Shown here piece by piece: positions 11,778-23,008 of a DNA stretch of 64,000 nucleotides. Position numbers and translations under genes: made by a program. This stretch comes from Cubamyces lactineus. Taxonomy: Eukaryota; Basidiomycota; Agaricomycetes; Polyporales; Polyporaceae. Each line of letters starts with the position of its first letter. Positions within the stretch are counted from its first letter, which is position 1. The notes under the pieces were generated by a model that saw only the letters and a program-made list of their open reading frames with translations, made no database searches and was not told the origin of the DNA. The stretch covers positions 1,240,001 to 1,304,000 of the forward strand of contig JACDTU010000002.1 of the NCBI GenBank assembly GCA_022376465.1, given 5' to 3'.

Positions 11778-13673
11778 ATGGCTGAGTCGGATATGGACAC
11801 AGACACGATGCTCGTGATGCTGTCTAGTCTGCTGCACCCGCAAGAGTTTGGGCAGGACGTCCTCCTCGAGGCGCTCGTCAAATCCAAAGGAGACATCGAA
11901 GCCGCCGCGAAGTCTCTTCAAACGGAGCCGCCTAGAAAACGGCGCAAGGTCTCGGATCGAGTTAGCATAGACAGCTGGCTCAAGGGCGAGGGTGCCTCAA
12001 GCTCGTCGCCCTCCGATTCAGCATCCACCTCGCGCAAGGATAATGTGGCTGCATTGCCTGCGTCTCTGAACGCGGTTGCCGGCGGCAGCAGCGGTCGCCG
12101 AGCGAGCACCCCTGTGTCCCCACCCAAACCTTCTGCGAGCGAGCAAGACTCTGCGTCTTCTAGAAGAGCAAGTTCTCCCCAGAAACCGACTTCCAAGATC
12201 AAGAATATCACCAACGACGAGCTAATGGCGCTCCTTCGACCACCAAACTCCTCTGACGGTTCAGGCTCTAAACCGCATGTGCCCCGGCTGCTGCCCCTCA
12301 CATTAACAACGCCGGAAATGGTGGCGGAGCACACACCGTGCACTCTGCATCACTCTGTGCTACCGCCTGAACTGGCTTGCCGGTGAGTGGCCGCTCGACG
12401 TATACAAGTCGCGCGGAACATGTGTGTAGCGGATGATTATGCTGAACATTGGAGGCTGCAGACTATACTACACATTGCTGTATGCGAGCCGAGACTGGCA
12501 GCGTACTAAGTGGTGGTTGGCCGATCGTATCGTCGAGAGCTCGCATAGCTCCTTTTTCTATAGGCGCGGCACGACTGGAGCGGATTCCGAACCGGAGTCC
12601 GATATGACGGAGGCTGCGCAATACTGGTGCGTCGAGCATGCTCCTCCGGTATTAGGTTTGACCCAACACAACGGCATCACAGGTACAACGGGCGTCCTAC
12701 GGAGGCACCTCCAGTGTTTCCCCCGGCTATGGAGGAAGCATGTCAGATCGTAGAGCGGGTAGTCAACGCCGAGATGCGCAAGCGGAGACGGTTTCCACTC
12801 GAGTGGGGCGGATACCCGGTGGACGAAAATGGGGAGTCGCTGCTATGGCGAGCCAACGTTGCGGCCTCGAACTGTTATGCAGGCGCAAAGGAGAGCGTCG
12901 GCTTTCACTCCGATCAGTTGACGTATCTGGGGCCGTATCCCACCATTGCAAGCTTAAGTTTGGGTGAGCATAGATCATGCTGCTTGAGGCAACTGGAGCC
13001 TTGACCTAGGATCAGGCGTGAGTCGCATCTTCCGCTTGCGGGAAGTCGTTCCGCTAGACGAGCGGGACAAACGAGCTGCGCGAACCTATAACATACCTTT
13101 GAGGCACAACTCCGTATGCGTTCGCTTTCTACCCATTGCAGAGCGAGCGTTGACTAGGACCGGCAGCTGATCATCATGCACGCCTCCACCCAAGAAGTGT
13201 ACAAGCACGCCGTTCCGCCGCAGAACAGCATCGATATTTTCCGCCCGTCATTCCCTCCTCCGCCTTCCCTTACGGACGACAAGGAGGTGCTCGCAAAGCT
13301 ACATGAAGCGTCAAATGCGCGCATCAACGTCACGTTCCGATTTTATCGCCCAGACTTCCACTCGAGCAAGACGCCGAGGTGCAAGTGCGGCGTACCGTGC
13401 ATCCTCCGCCCGGACATGAAAAACCGCTACGAGGAGCTACCCGCCACCAACCCCGGGCCGCAGATGAACACGACGGGAGGATCTACTTCTAGTACGTCTA
13501 AGCCTGAAAGTAGCGCTAGGAAAAAGACGATGGTCGCAAAGTACTGGTGGACGTGTTATGCCGGTGCGCAGAACGACGGCAAGGGTTGTGGACTATGGAG
13601 GGTGATGGACGTGAAGGCGGAAGGCAGAGGTCCATTCGTCGGCGATGTGACTTCAATGGAAAATCAAGCCTGA
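11778..13673 (+). CDS. AlkB-family 2-oxoglutarate/Fe(II) dioxygenase with N-terminal CUE-like and C-terminal GRF zinc finger
   Basis: Predicted nucleic-acid demethylase of the ALKBH2/3 class. Five exons (11778-12382, 12462-12626, 12683-12963, 13016-13113, 13167-13673) give 551 residues with all joins in frame. Order: a small helical ubiquitin-binding (CUE-like) region, FGQDVLLEALVKSKGDIEAA; a basic stretch PRKRRKV resembling a nuclear localisation signal; a disordered Ser-rich linker to about residue 190. The AlkB core contains NCYAGAKESVGFHSDQLTYL (iron ligands His and Asp in HSD), a distal His in MHASTQEVYKHAVPP, and the 2OG-binding Arg in NVTFRFYRP. The C-terminus carries a GRF-type finger: CKCGVPC, then WWTCYAG and GCGLWRV. 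GRF fingers bind single-stranded nucleic acid in other repair proteins, so alkylation repair is likely. The CUE assignment is weaker than the other two. Confidence 0.88.
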
Positions 13674-13967
13674 CACTCTCAACGACGACGTTGTACACGC
13701 CACACACTACTAGTGCATCGATTGTTGTATCATGCTACACAAGACTCCTACAGCAATAGTGCAGATAGATGTAATAGATGGATACTCATTCGCCGCATTG
13801 CGCGCGTGCGAGGTGTGATCGCGAAAAGGTCACTTTCCCAAAATGGCAATCCAAGTTTGCAAGTGGATGAGAACTTCATCCACTTTGACTCACGCCGCCA
13901 CCGTTATCGCCACAAGCTGGAGATTGCCTCCGCACACTCATAGATTCATACCAACAGACAGAAAAAG

Positions 13968-14830
13968 ATGGCAGCACGGACAGCAGTCGTCGAGCGCAAG
14001 ACGGCCGAGACGGAGATCCGCGTCGCGATCAACCTCGACTGCCAGCCCGGCTCGGGGAACAAGCAAGAGATTCACGTCTCCACCGGAATCGGCTTCCTCG
14101 ATCACGTATGTCGGCGCCTTGTACCACATACTCTAGTTACTCACCGGACGTACGAATGCATGTAGATGTTCCATGCGCTTGCGAAGCACTCTGGGATGTC
14201 CCTCGAGTTGACGTGCAAGGGTGACCTGCACATCGACGACCACCATTCCGCAGATAAGTCTGCTGTATTGAACGTCTGTCACGATGACGATGGGTACTTA
14301 TCGGATAGTTTTCTTTACAGGACTCAGCGATAGCGCTCGGGACTGCGTTCAAGCAGGCCTTGGGCGAGGTGCGCGGCATCCGCAGATACGGCACCGGCTT
14401 CGCGCCCCTCGATGAGGTCCGTACCTCACCAACTCACCACAGCCTGGTACCACATCCATGCGCTCCAACTCACACTAAATGTGTTTATAGGCTCTTTCTC
14501 GTGCCGTCATCGACATTTGCTCGCGGCCATACTGCGTAACGGACCTCGGGCTGAAGCGCGAAAAGATCGGGGATCTCTCGACGGAGATGTTCCCACACAT
14601 CTTCTACTCGTTCTCCATCGCCGCCGGGGTCACGCTCCACATCGACGTCCTCCGTGGCGAGAACGACCACCACCGGTACGCAGGGCTCCTTCCTGATTGA
14701 CCAAGTAGTACTGACGCGAATTGGATTGTACAGGGCCGAGTCAGCGTTCAAGGCTCTCGCGCTCGCGATCCGCCAAGCAATCGAGCGCACTGGAGGAGAC
14801 GACGTTCCTAGCACCAAGGGCGTTTTGTAG
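13968..14830 (+). CDS. HIS3: Imidazoleglycerol-phosphate dehydratase (histidine biosynthesis)
   Basis: Dehydrates imidazole-glycerol phosphate to imidazole-acetol phosphate, a late step of histidine synthesis; Mn-dependent and cytosolic. My five-exon model is 13968-14105, 14166-14253, 14319-14416, 14491-14675 and 14734-14830, giving 201 residues, a normal length. Recognisable parts are [37 protein letters not shown] (first signature, metal ligands His-His-x-x-Glu), [32 protein letters not shown] (second half) and [20 protein letters not shown] (second His-His-x-x-Glu). The Glu in the first signature is encoded only if intron 2 is spliced as AT-AC (14254-14318, starting ATAAGT, ending TTTAC). 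The GT-AG alternative (14259-14320) keeps the frame but replaces it with Asp-Lys. Convergent with CDC45, 276 nt between stops. Confidence 0.94.
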
Positions 14831-15106
14831 ATGCCATGTTTTTGATTGATAGGAGCGTAGCCATGGAGAAATGAGGAGTGCATACTATTTGTTTGTATAC
14901 TAACCTGGTTGCGATCAATGCGACAGTCTCTCGTGAAGTTCCATGTATGACGTGCTAGATTATGATTACAATACCTACTGATACAAATGCCACTATCAGA
15001 GCGAATGCCGAATGCGAGTAACCGAGAAATCTTGGAGAGGGCAAATGGGGGTGGTGGTGTAAGGGAGGACGCCAGACGAGGGCCAGACGAGGGGGGGAGA
15101 GGGGGC

Positions 15107-17587
15107 CTAGTAACGCTCTCCGCCTTCGCATAAAGTCTGCAGGAAGACCTTCAAGTCATCCTTGTTGATCTCGAGTACACTTGTATCGAATGTGCCGTGC
15201 CGAGTACGAGCATTGCACCGCTCTTTAGCGTCGAGGAACGCAAGGCCAAACTCGCTGTCAACACGTCAGTCAGTGCACATCTTGAAAACCTAGCAGAATA
15301 CTTACTTCTTCCGCACGTCATCGAAATCGGGTGCGCCGGTAACGCCAACGACGATGTACGTCCCCGCCTTCTCGTTCAAGCACGCCAGAACGAAGGGGAG
15401 GGCTTTACGTCGGCTGCGGGCGTAAACTGGTGCGGTAGGCTCTACACGGTCGCGCAAAGCGTCGACAAGCCACAGTGCGAGTCGCGCCAACACGCCCGGG
15501 TGAACAAAGAGGGGGAGGTCTGGGCCCTGGGTGAGCACGACCACGCGGTGCCCTCGGAGAGTCTTGATGTCCTGCTTGTCAATAATGGACGAGCCTTGTC
15601 GGATGATCGCACGGTGTAGCGCCATTGACAGAGAGATAGCTTCGCGCAACCGCTCGATACTGCCACCATGTCTCGTCATTAGTATCATGAAGGCATAAAG
15701 ACAGAAGTTGAGCAGACTTACTCGCTGAGAGCATCATACGCAGACCAGAAATTCCTGACCCACCATTGCAATTCCTCACCCTCGCCGGTCTCCTTGCCCT
15801 CAGCATCCGCTTGCGCCTGCATTTGGGCCTTGACGACGTTCGCGAGCACCGCAGGAGGTATGTTCTCCCGTTCATCGTCTCGATACCGGCCTTCTCTCCC
15901 GCCCTCCCACACCTTACCACCGCCGAACCACTCACCGCCGTTGCGTGTGCCCTCGATTTCAACTTCTATCCGGGTGCCACCGGCGATGTCAATCAGAGCG
16001 GAGAGCGCCTCGACGGCATCGCCTGCAGAGAGCGGCTGCGAACGATAGCCATAACATCGCATGAAGGAGGGGTATGAAAGCTCCACTAGTCCGTATTCTG
16101 GCGCAAGCTGATCTAGCTTTTGTCGTAGCGATAATCTGAGATCCTTCGCCATATGGGAGTATGGCTGCTGTGTTTCTGCTATTGAGAAACTACGGGCAAT
16201 GCTCAGCCTACTTCATAGCTCAAGGCGTGCAACACACATACCCCATCTTTGCTAGAAGGCCCGTTAGTCGTTTGCGACCGCGCTCCTTCCAGATTCCCAG
16301 TTTGCTCGCCACATAGCTTGAATGATACATTGCATCGTACAGGTTCCAATGCCGGAACATCATGAATCGGAGCTCTTCTGATGCATACACGGAGTGATCG
16401 TCCGGGTTTTGCGACTTGAAGTCGTCGCCGAGACCGGTCGGTGGTGCAGGATTGAGACGAGCGACTTCGTCGTAGTATATGGATTGGTACTTGTCGTATT
16501 CTTCTCGTGAGATGCGTGAGGTGACGTATTGGTAGGTAAGACCTAGAATGGCCAGCCTGACGATGACGTTCAACAACAGGCCTTGCAATGACTAAACGGC
16601 ACTTACCATAGTAGGTCGTTATCGACGCGTTCTAATACAGTTGCGAGGATGTACATAGTTCCTGAAGCACTTTGCCCGTGCCAGGTACCAGACTGGTAGT
16701 ATTTGATGAGCCGGGCTTCATGTTGTGCCCTCTCTTCTCGAGAGATTCTATTAGGTTGCTGCTTGGGAGTCAGATACAGCCTAGCCAAAGAGATACCCGA
16801 CTTACATCGACTTTCCGCCGTTTACCTTGCTTCCGTCCCCCCTCACCCAATGATCTCCGCTTCCTTGACGGTGAACCATCACCATTCTCATAGTCCTCCT
16901 CGTCCTCATTGGCTTCTTCATCTTCCTGTGCCTCTTCTTCAGAGTCGAAGTCAGAGTCTTCATCGTCCGAATCATCATCGGGGGCATACTGGAAGACCTA
17001 TGTAAGCTTGACGTACGAGCATGTGTCTGCCAGAGCTCACCGTGAGTACTTCCCAAGCCTTCCGTTCCTCCTGCAGGCCCTCTACAGCACCGTCATCCCA
17101 TATAACTATTCGGTCGCCATTCTCTCCGCCTCCAAACACGCTAGACAAGTTCTGGGGTCTCGACGAGTCGATCACATGCACAGTCAGGCTTGTAGGAAAG
17201 TGGCCAAACCATTCAGCGGACGGAAGGTCGAGGATAGCACCCATGTTGAACATGATGAGGGTATGAAGCTATCCTTGCGTATGAGCGCGAGCAGCGGAGA
17301 TACACATCGTTACTCACGTCTGCATACGTTGTGAGCTCGTCCCGTATTCGTTCGAGCTCGGCATGTCCAGAGACAGGAATGATTCTGTGCATGACATCGT
17401 CTTGCTTGAAGAGATCCGCGAGCATCTTCGACGCGCATAGCGCATCCACATCCGGTGCTACGAGAATGATGACCGATGAGGCAGCTGTTTTGGGAGAGCG
17501 TCGGTGCGCGGCCAGAATCTTAGCGTAGGCTTCTCCATATGAAGGGCGCGAAGCAGAGGCGAGGTGAGGTGGCGGAAGATAAACCAT
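15107..17587 (-). CDS. CDC45: CDC45 replication initiation factor
   Basis: Component of the CMG helicase (Cdc45-MCM-GINS) that unwinds DNA at replication forks in the nucleus. It begins MVYLPPPHLASASRPSYGEA, followed by SSVIILVAPDVDALCASKML (degenerate DHH/RecJ-like fold), DDVMHRIIPVSGHAELERIR, MFNMGAILDLPSAEWFG and VHVIDSSRPQNLSSVFGGGE. An acidic linker of Asp and Glu (about 16.87-17.0 kb) and a basic stretch KQGKRRKVD follow. Later blocks are YYQSGTWHGQSASGTMYILA, YASEELRFMMFRHWNLYDAM, MRCYGYRSQPLSAGDAVEAL and VLACLNEKAGTYIVVGVTGA. The last exon ends EGGERY with TAG at 15109-15107. About eight or nine short introns; roughly 650-690 residues, as expected. Its promoter region is shared with the divergent M24 peptidase gene 477 nt away. 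Confidence 0.94.
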
Positions 17588-18064
17588 AGAGCGTGCCCCA
17601 GGCTTTCAATGTACAGAGCAACTAAGTGAACGCGAGATGGTTGGTGACCGGAGGAATTGGATGGCCAGGTAGTCGGAGAAGGAGGAGAGAGTGTTAACCT
17701 CGAATGAAAGCGCGTCTCGTCAACAACGCGTCCAGAACGCCATCACATCTCGGCACGTGATGCGTGTCGCGTCTGTGGCTGAAGCGGCGAGTGTTCCTGA
17801 CGAGCACACACGGCAAGTTCGGGAGCCAGATGGTTCAGGTCGCATGCACATCGACGATGACTACAACTTACGCCTACCTATGCCAGATAAATCATCCTCA
17901 CTGTCCTCCAATCGAGCAAAACGTGTTTATCGACGCACCTGCACCCACGAACACATGACCAGGGAGTCACATCATCGAGGAATGCCGAGAGTCGCCGATC
18001 ATACTGCAATCGTTGCAGCACCGGCCTCACAGAGACGTTTGTAATTCTGCATACCACAACCATC
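17588..18064. other. Intergenic, divergent promoter region
   Basis: This segment lies between the divergent start codons of CDC45 and the M24B peptidase. Short open frames here have no recognisable features. I see no repeat or RNA gene. Confidence 0.55.
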
Positions 18065-19831
18065 ATGTCGGACAGAGCTGCGAAGAAGAGCAGCGCAGAC
18101 ATGCTGCCACTTCGCCCAGAAGCAAGTCCGCTGCTGCACAGAAATGCTACGGATGAGATACCAACCTCTGAGGCGGCCGGCGGGCGTCGTCGACAAGTAA
18201 GCAGCTCTTGTTACATCGGGCTACGCAACTTGGGCAGGAGCGGCACTGAACAGGGGTATAGTCTGCAGACGTTATCGAGTATCTGCTCATGGCATTTCTA
18301 CTCTATCTGTTCTGGCAAATTTGGAACAAGTCTGGCACAGCGAATAGCTCTCCAACCCCCGCTTTTGCTTATCTTGCCGACCATTGCGCACATATTCCCC
18401 CCATTCCCTCTCATTCCTTTATCCAGCGTCAAGACTCGCTTGCACGCACCCTCTACTCCCTTAATGCTTCGGCTTATATCGCGGAGCCCGGCGCTAGTGC
18501 TGGTTACTTCGCAAACCTCTCTGGCTCCCACTGGCACCTTTCTGAGCGACCGCTCTTGCTGATCGTCCAACCCGCCGTCGATGATCACGGCACTATACGG
18601 GCGAACATCTCCATCCTGACTCCCGCCTTTGAGGAGACGAGGGCGAGGCTCCTACCAATTCCGAGCGAATCTGGTGTCACCTATACGGCATGGCCAGAAG
18701 ATCACAGCCCCTTCTCCAAAACCCTCTCACTGCTGCCCAGCCTCACGGATGTATCCATTTACGTAGACGGCGATGTGAGGACATTCGTAGCGGACGGCTT
18801 GCAGAAAGCTGCACCCAAAGCTGTAGTGTCAAATGCACCAATTGGCATCAAGCGTCTTCGGGAGCGCAAGAGCCCTGAGGAAATCGACATCTTGAAGTGT
18901 GTCAATGAGGTCAGTTGTTCCAGACAAACGGTTGTTCGCCTCTGTTGCTCAGTAAGATTCACTCAGGCTACTGTCCTTGCCATTCGAGCTGCCAGGGACC
19001 ACATGAACATTGGGATGCGAGAATCAGAAGCTGGCCAGCTGATCCGGTCTGCCCTCCTCGCTGCTGGGCTCAAGGACGTTTTCGCTTTGACGTTGTTCGG
19101 AGGTGAGATCTACGCATCGTCCGACAGCCACCACAAATTGACCATGAGGCTCGTAGAAAACGCTGCTCTACCCCACGGGTCTGGAACGGATCGCGTGCTC
19201 GGAGAACACGACTTTGTGCTCATTGATTGCGGCGGAACGCTGCACGGCTATCATAGCGACGTCACAAGAGTAAGTTGAACCTCTTCCGTGCCACATCCAT
19301 GCTCATAGTCGGACCGTTGTAGACGTTCGCGCTACCTAATTCAACCATTCCCCTCAGATACCAGGCCCTTTGGCGCGTGGTGCATGCGGCTCAGCAGCGT
19401 GCGCTAGCGACTGCACGGAATGGCACGGTCACGGCATCTGTTGACCGTGCAGCGCGCAAGTTGATCCAACAGTCAGGTTATGGCGAATTCTTCACGCACA
19501 GGCTCGGGCATGGTATGCATACCCTGTAATTGAATATTGTCATGTCTCATCTCTCTTGTATCAGGCATCGGCCTCGAAACCCATGAATCGCCTTACCTCG
19601 TCGGCGGCTCAGACGATGTTATCTTAACAGGTCATACGTTCTCTGACGAGCCCGGGATCTATATCGAAGGAAAGGTGAGCATCATCTAAACGCTCGTCGG
19701 AATTGCACCAAACTGACGATCCATAGATCGGTGTCCGACTTGAGGACTGTTTCTATATTGACGAAGATGGTGTTGCAAGATACCTCACGGCTGGTGTAGG
19801 CTCTCCGGCCCCAAGTCCATGGAGTCCCTGA
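18065..19831 (+). CDS. Membrane-anchored M24B (Xaa-Pro aminopeptidase/prolidase-type) metallopeptidase
   Basis: Predicted dinuclear-metal aminopeptidase or prolidase acting on Xaa-Pro bonds, tethered by an N-terminal membrane segment. The first exon encodes a polar tail (MSDRAAKKSSADMLPLRPEA). It splices at GTATAG (not the nearby CTGCAG, which breaks the frame) into SADVIEYLLMAFLLYLFWQI, one membrane helix. The creatinase N-terminal domain follows (DSLARTLYSLNASAYIAEPG). The pita-bread domain has all five metal ligands: the two Asp in VLIDCGGTLHGYHSDVTRTF, His in FTHRLGHGIGLETHE, Glu in FSDEPGIYIEG and Glu in VRLEDCF. About 490 residues. The intron after CVNE is 57 nt, a multiple of three, and has no stop, so a retained-intron protein with 19 extra residues is possible. 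Topology (type II, catalytic domain lumenal) is inferred. Confidence 0.9.
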
Positions 19832-20195
19832 GTTAAATGCTTTCATTGGGTTCTAGTCCAGTTCTAGCGCAGTGTGAAATTATATACCCATACGTGCTAC
19901 ACCATATAGCACCTGCTTCTCGTTCTTTGAGGTTCCGTAGAACCTAGAACCTTAGACGGTACCATTCTGACTGCCAAATAGCTTGCAAGTACAAGCGAGA
20001 CTACCTCAAGGAGGCGCCGGCTCCTGAGGTAGCCTCCGGTCCGGTGTTCCCGAGCGATCGAGCGCCCAAGTGAAGTCTCGAAAATGTTGCGAGCGCCCGT
20101 TCAGGACTCTACTGAACGCCGTCAAGCCCTCTGCAAGAGCCTGTGCTTCTGCCGCAAACCCTTTCCTCTGCTTGTCTCCTCCTCGAACCTCCATA
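19832..20195. other. Intergenic
   Basis: It holds the 3' region of the M24B gene and the promoter and leader of RRP3. An in-frame ATG at 20070 exists upstream of the RRP3 start, but the 42 residues it would add do not resemble the family. Nothing else is seen. Confidence 0.5.
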
Positions 20196-21802
20196 ATGCC
20201 TTCTCCAGAGGAAGCATCTACCTCCACGCCACCTCCGGCTGAGCGGCCTAGCTTCAAGGCTCTTGGGTTGATTGACCCGCTACTCGAGGCTCTCGAGCAA
20301 ATGAACTTCAAGACGCCTACAGAGATTCAAGCGGAAGTCCTCCCCCATGCATTGCAAGGTCGAGACATAATTGGTGTTGCCTCCACGGGTTCCGGAAAGA
20401 CCGCCGCTTTTGCACTTCCTATTCTGCAGAAGTTGTGGGAAGACCCCAAGGGCCTCTTCGCATGTGTGCTCGCACCAACTCGTGAGCTCGCAGTCCAAAT
20501 TGCACAGCAATTCGAAAGTCTGGGATCCGCTATGGGCGTCCGTTGTGCGACGATTATTGGAGGTGTAGACATGATGGCACAGAAGGTTGCACTAGCGAAG
20601 AAGCCGCACATTGTAGTCGCGACGCCTGGTCGGCTCAACGATCATTTGGAGGAGACGAAGGGGTTCAGCTTGAGGAGCCTGAAGTTCTTGGTATGTTTCC
20701 TTCGTCTTCTAATCGCCATCCCTGAACCTGTAAACCTTTCATTACCTCTACAGGTTCTGGATGAAGCCGACCGTCTGTTGGACATGGATTTCGGGCCCAT
20801 CATCGACAAAATCCTCAAGGTCATCCCCAAGGAGCGAACAACGTACCTATTTTCAGCCACTATGACAACAAAAGTAGCCAAGCTTCAGCGGGCGAGCTTG
20901 TCCAACCCTGTCCGTGTAGAAGTAAACTCAAAGTACGTACTTCGGAATCATTATCTATGGTCGTGCGTGCCAAGCCAGCCACCTCCAGATATTCGACTGT
21001 ATCAACATTATTGCAATACTACCTCCTTATACCGCTACCTCAAAAGGACGTCCACCTCATCTATCTAGCCAACACTCTCGCCCAAAATTCCATCATCATT
21101 TTCACACGAACAGTGCACGATGCACAACGGTAAGTCCCCAGCAGCAACGATTGCCAAATTCCCTGGCTCATCTCCGAGCAATCCAGACTGTCCATCATGC
21201 TCCGCACGCTAGGTTTCCCAGCCATCCCACTTCACGGCCAACTCAGCCAGAGTGCTCGTCTTGGTGCGCTGGGGAAGTTCAAGAGCGGAGGTCGGAAAGT
21301 ATTGGTTGCGACGGATGTCGCAAGTCGGTGCGTATTACTAGGCTTAAGATAGCCCCACTGGACAGTCTTTGATTCTGTTACCTTGTACAGCGGTCTCGAC
21401 ATTCCCTCAGTGGACGTCGTCATCAACTACGACATTCCTACCCACTCGAAGGATTACATCCACCGTGTCGGCCGTACTGCTCGTGCAGGTCGGTCAGGCA
21501 AGTCCATTACGCTCGTCACACAGTACGATGTAGAACTCGTACTGCGTATCGAGGAGGTAATCGGCAAGAAGATGGAGCTGTGGCCAGTAGACAAGGAGGA
21601 GGTTGCGCTCTTGCGTGAGCGTGTCGACGAGGCTGGACGTCTGGCGACGAACGAGTTGAAGGAGCAGGGCATCAAGGGTGGCCATGGCAAAAAGCGCAAG
21701 CGAGGAGGCGAGGAGGGCGGCAAGGCGGACATGGATCGGGATGACGACGTTGTCGAGGCCGGTATGCCCAAGCTCAAGAAAAAGAGTAAGGGCAGGAGGT
21801 GA
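20196..21802 (+). CDS. RRP3: ATP-dependent RNA helicase RRP3 (DDX47-type DEAD box)
   Basis: Nucleolar helicase needed for pre-rRNA processing toward 18S rRNA. All DEAD-box motifs are visible in order: Q motif ([20 protein letters not shown]), motif I ASTGSGKT, Ia PTRELA, GG, Ib [15 protein letters not shown] (restored by splicing [18 protein letters not shown]), [28 protein letters not shown] and [12 protein letters not shown]. The C-terminus is basic (GKKRKRGG and [10 protein letters not shown]), as in nucleolar helicases. Four introns of about 60 nt; each join restores conserved sequence, e.g. [16 protein letters not shown]. The start at 20196 ([10 protein letters not shown]) is the last Met before the Q motif region. 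About 450 residues, normal for the RRP3 group. Convergent with the next gene, only 59 nt apart. Confidence 0.94.
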
Positions 21803-21861
21803 TACAGTGGGGTATCAGATGTACCATGTTACAGCGTCCGCCACGCGCATTCCCAGCATAG

Positions 21862-22857
21862 CTATTTCATGAACATCAGGTCTGACCGCAAGACATACTT
21901 CGTGCCTTTCGTCACTGGTGAGCCTTCATGTAGGAGGCAGTCTTGGCCGTGGCTATGATGCATTGAGTGTATCATGAGCGACGCTTCGCTAGATCTCATG
22001 CAAGTGCATGGACTTGCCGGTGCAGTAGTGCTGTACCTCGGTTCAGTGGAGGTACTATCGTTTCTCTAGGCTTTCCTCTTTGGTCCTTGTAGAAAATCGT
22101 CTATGACGACTATCAGTTGAGTAAATTGCGGGTGAACGCTTCGGACTTACCTCGCCTCCCTCTACGCCATCCTGACTGCCCGTGAGGTATATCAGGAGGG
22201 TCCATTCCGACTTCGCTCCCGTGGCGGGATCCTTCACAGAGTCGTCATAGTGTGGGCCAAAGTACTGCCCCTGCTCATACTTGTACAGCCGAATGTTGGA
22301 GTTGAGCGAGTGCGGAGCACGCGCGGTCGCGCCTGCCGGCCGTTTCCCCCAAGCAGGATATAGGAAGTCTGGGAGATGAGGGGCAAGTACGGAGTATAGC
22401 CTCTGGGCGAAATCGACAGAAGGGATAGACATGCGATCTGTCCATCATCTCATGGGTTGAGCGGCCTGAAGATTCTTGAATAGCCAAGGTTGCGACGCAC
22501 GGTTAACTCGCTCCGCCTCTCCCCTCTTCTTCGGCGGGGTGAGTTCCAATGGCAGACTATCAATGAACTTCACATATGCTTTGCATTCTTCCGGAGAGAA
22601 GAGATCCTGACTATAAGTTTAGTAAGAGCACTACGACATTCCTGCCTTCGTCGAATGTATGTACGAGAGGCTGACGCATGATCCGAACTCACTCACGACG
22701 CAGGATACATACTCACATCGATCAGCAGTATTTGGTCCTCAAGCAAGGCACGGCACTCAAGGCTCTCTTTAGCGGATATCTCAGGGAATCTGATGACTGG
22801 TGGTTTGGCTACCGGCGTGGAATTCGGCGTAGGTGCTGCTTTAGCTTTCTTCGCCAT
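21862..22857 (-). CDS. 2-oxoglutarate/Fe(II) oxygenase, prolyl-4-hydroxylase-like
   Basis: Predicted oxygenase of the P4Hc superfamily; substrate unknown. It starts MAKKAKAAPTPNSTPVAKPP and continues LLIDDLFSPEECKAYVKFID, then RVNHRMSIPSVDFAQRLYSV. The catalytic core has the iron ligands His and Asp in YFGPHYDDSV, the strand EWTLLIYLTG, the distal His in CLLHEGSPVT, and the 2OG-binding Lys in KGTKYVLRSD. It ends LMFMK with TAG at 21864-21862. The last intron (22017-21953, 65 nt) has a GC donor (CACCG/GCAAGT) and an AG acceptor (CATAG). This join produces LLHRHGQDCLLHEG, whereas reading through gives a premature stop. About 240 residues; no signal peptide, so probably cytosolic or nuclear. The gene lies divergently 151 nt from a tRNA gene. 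Confidence 0.87.
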
Positions 22858-23008
22858 GATGGTGGGCCTTAGCCTCAAGTCAAAGGAGCCTCAGGCTGAA
22901 GACCACAGCTATCCTGCCCGAGGAAGTCGGGATGCTGAAAATGCCTCCGCGCCGAGAAAGACGGGGCAACTGACGCCTGGTGTCTCAGTCACAAACGACG
23001 TGATCAAC

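Noticed and set aside
13668..13967. Possible small gene between the AlkB gene and HIS3
   Set aside because: Only short frames without features; the space is normal for a 3' region plus promoter.
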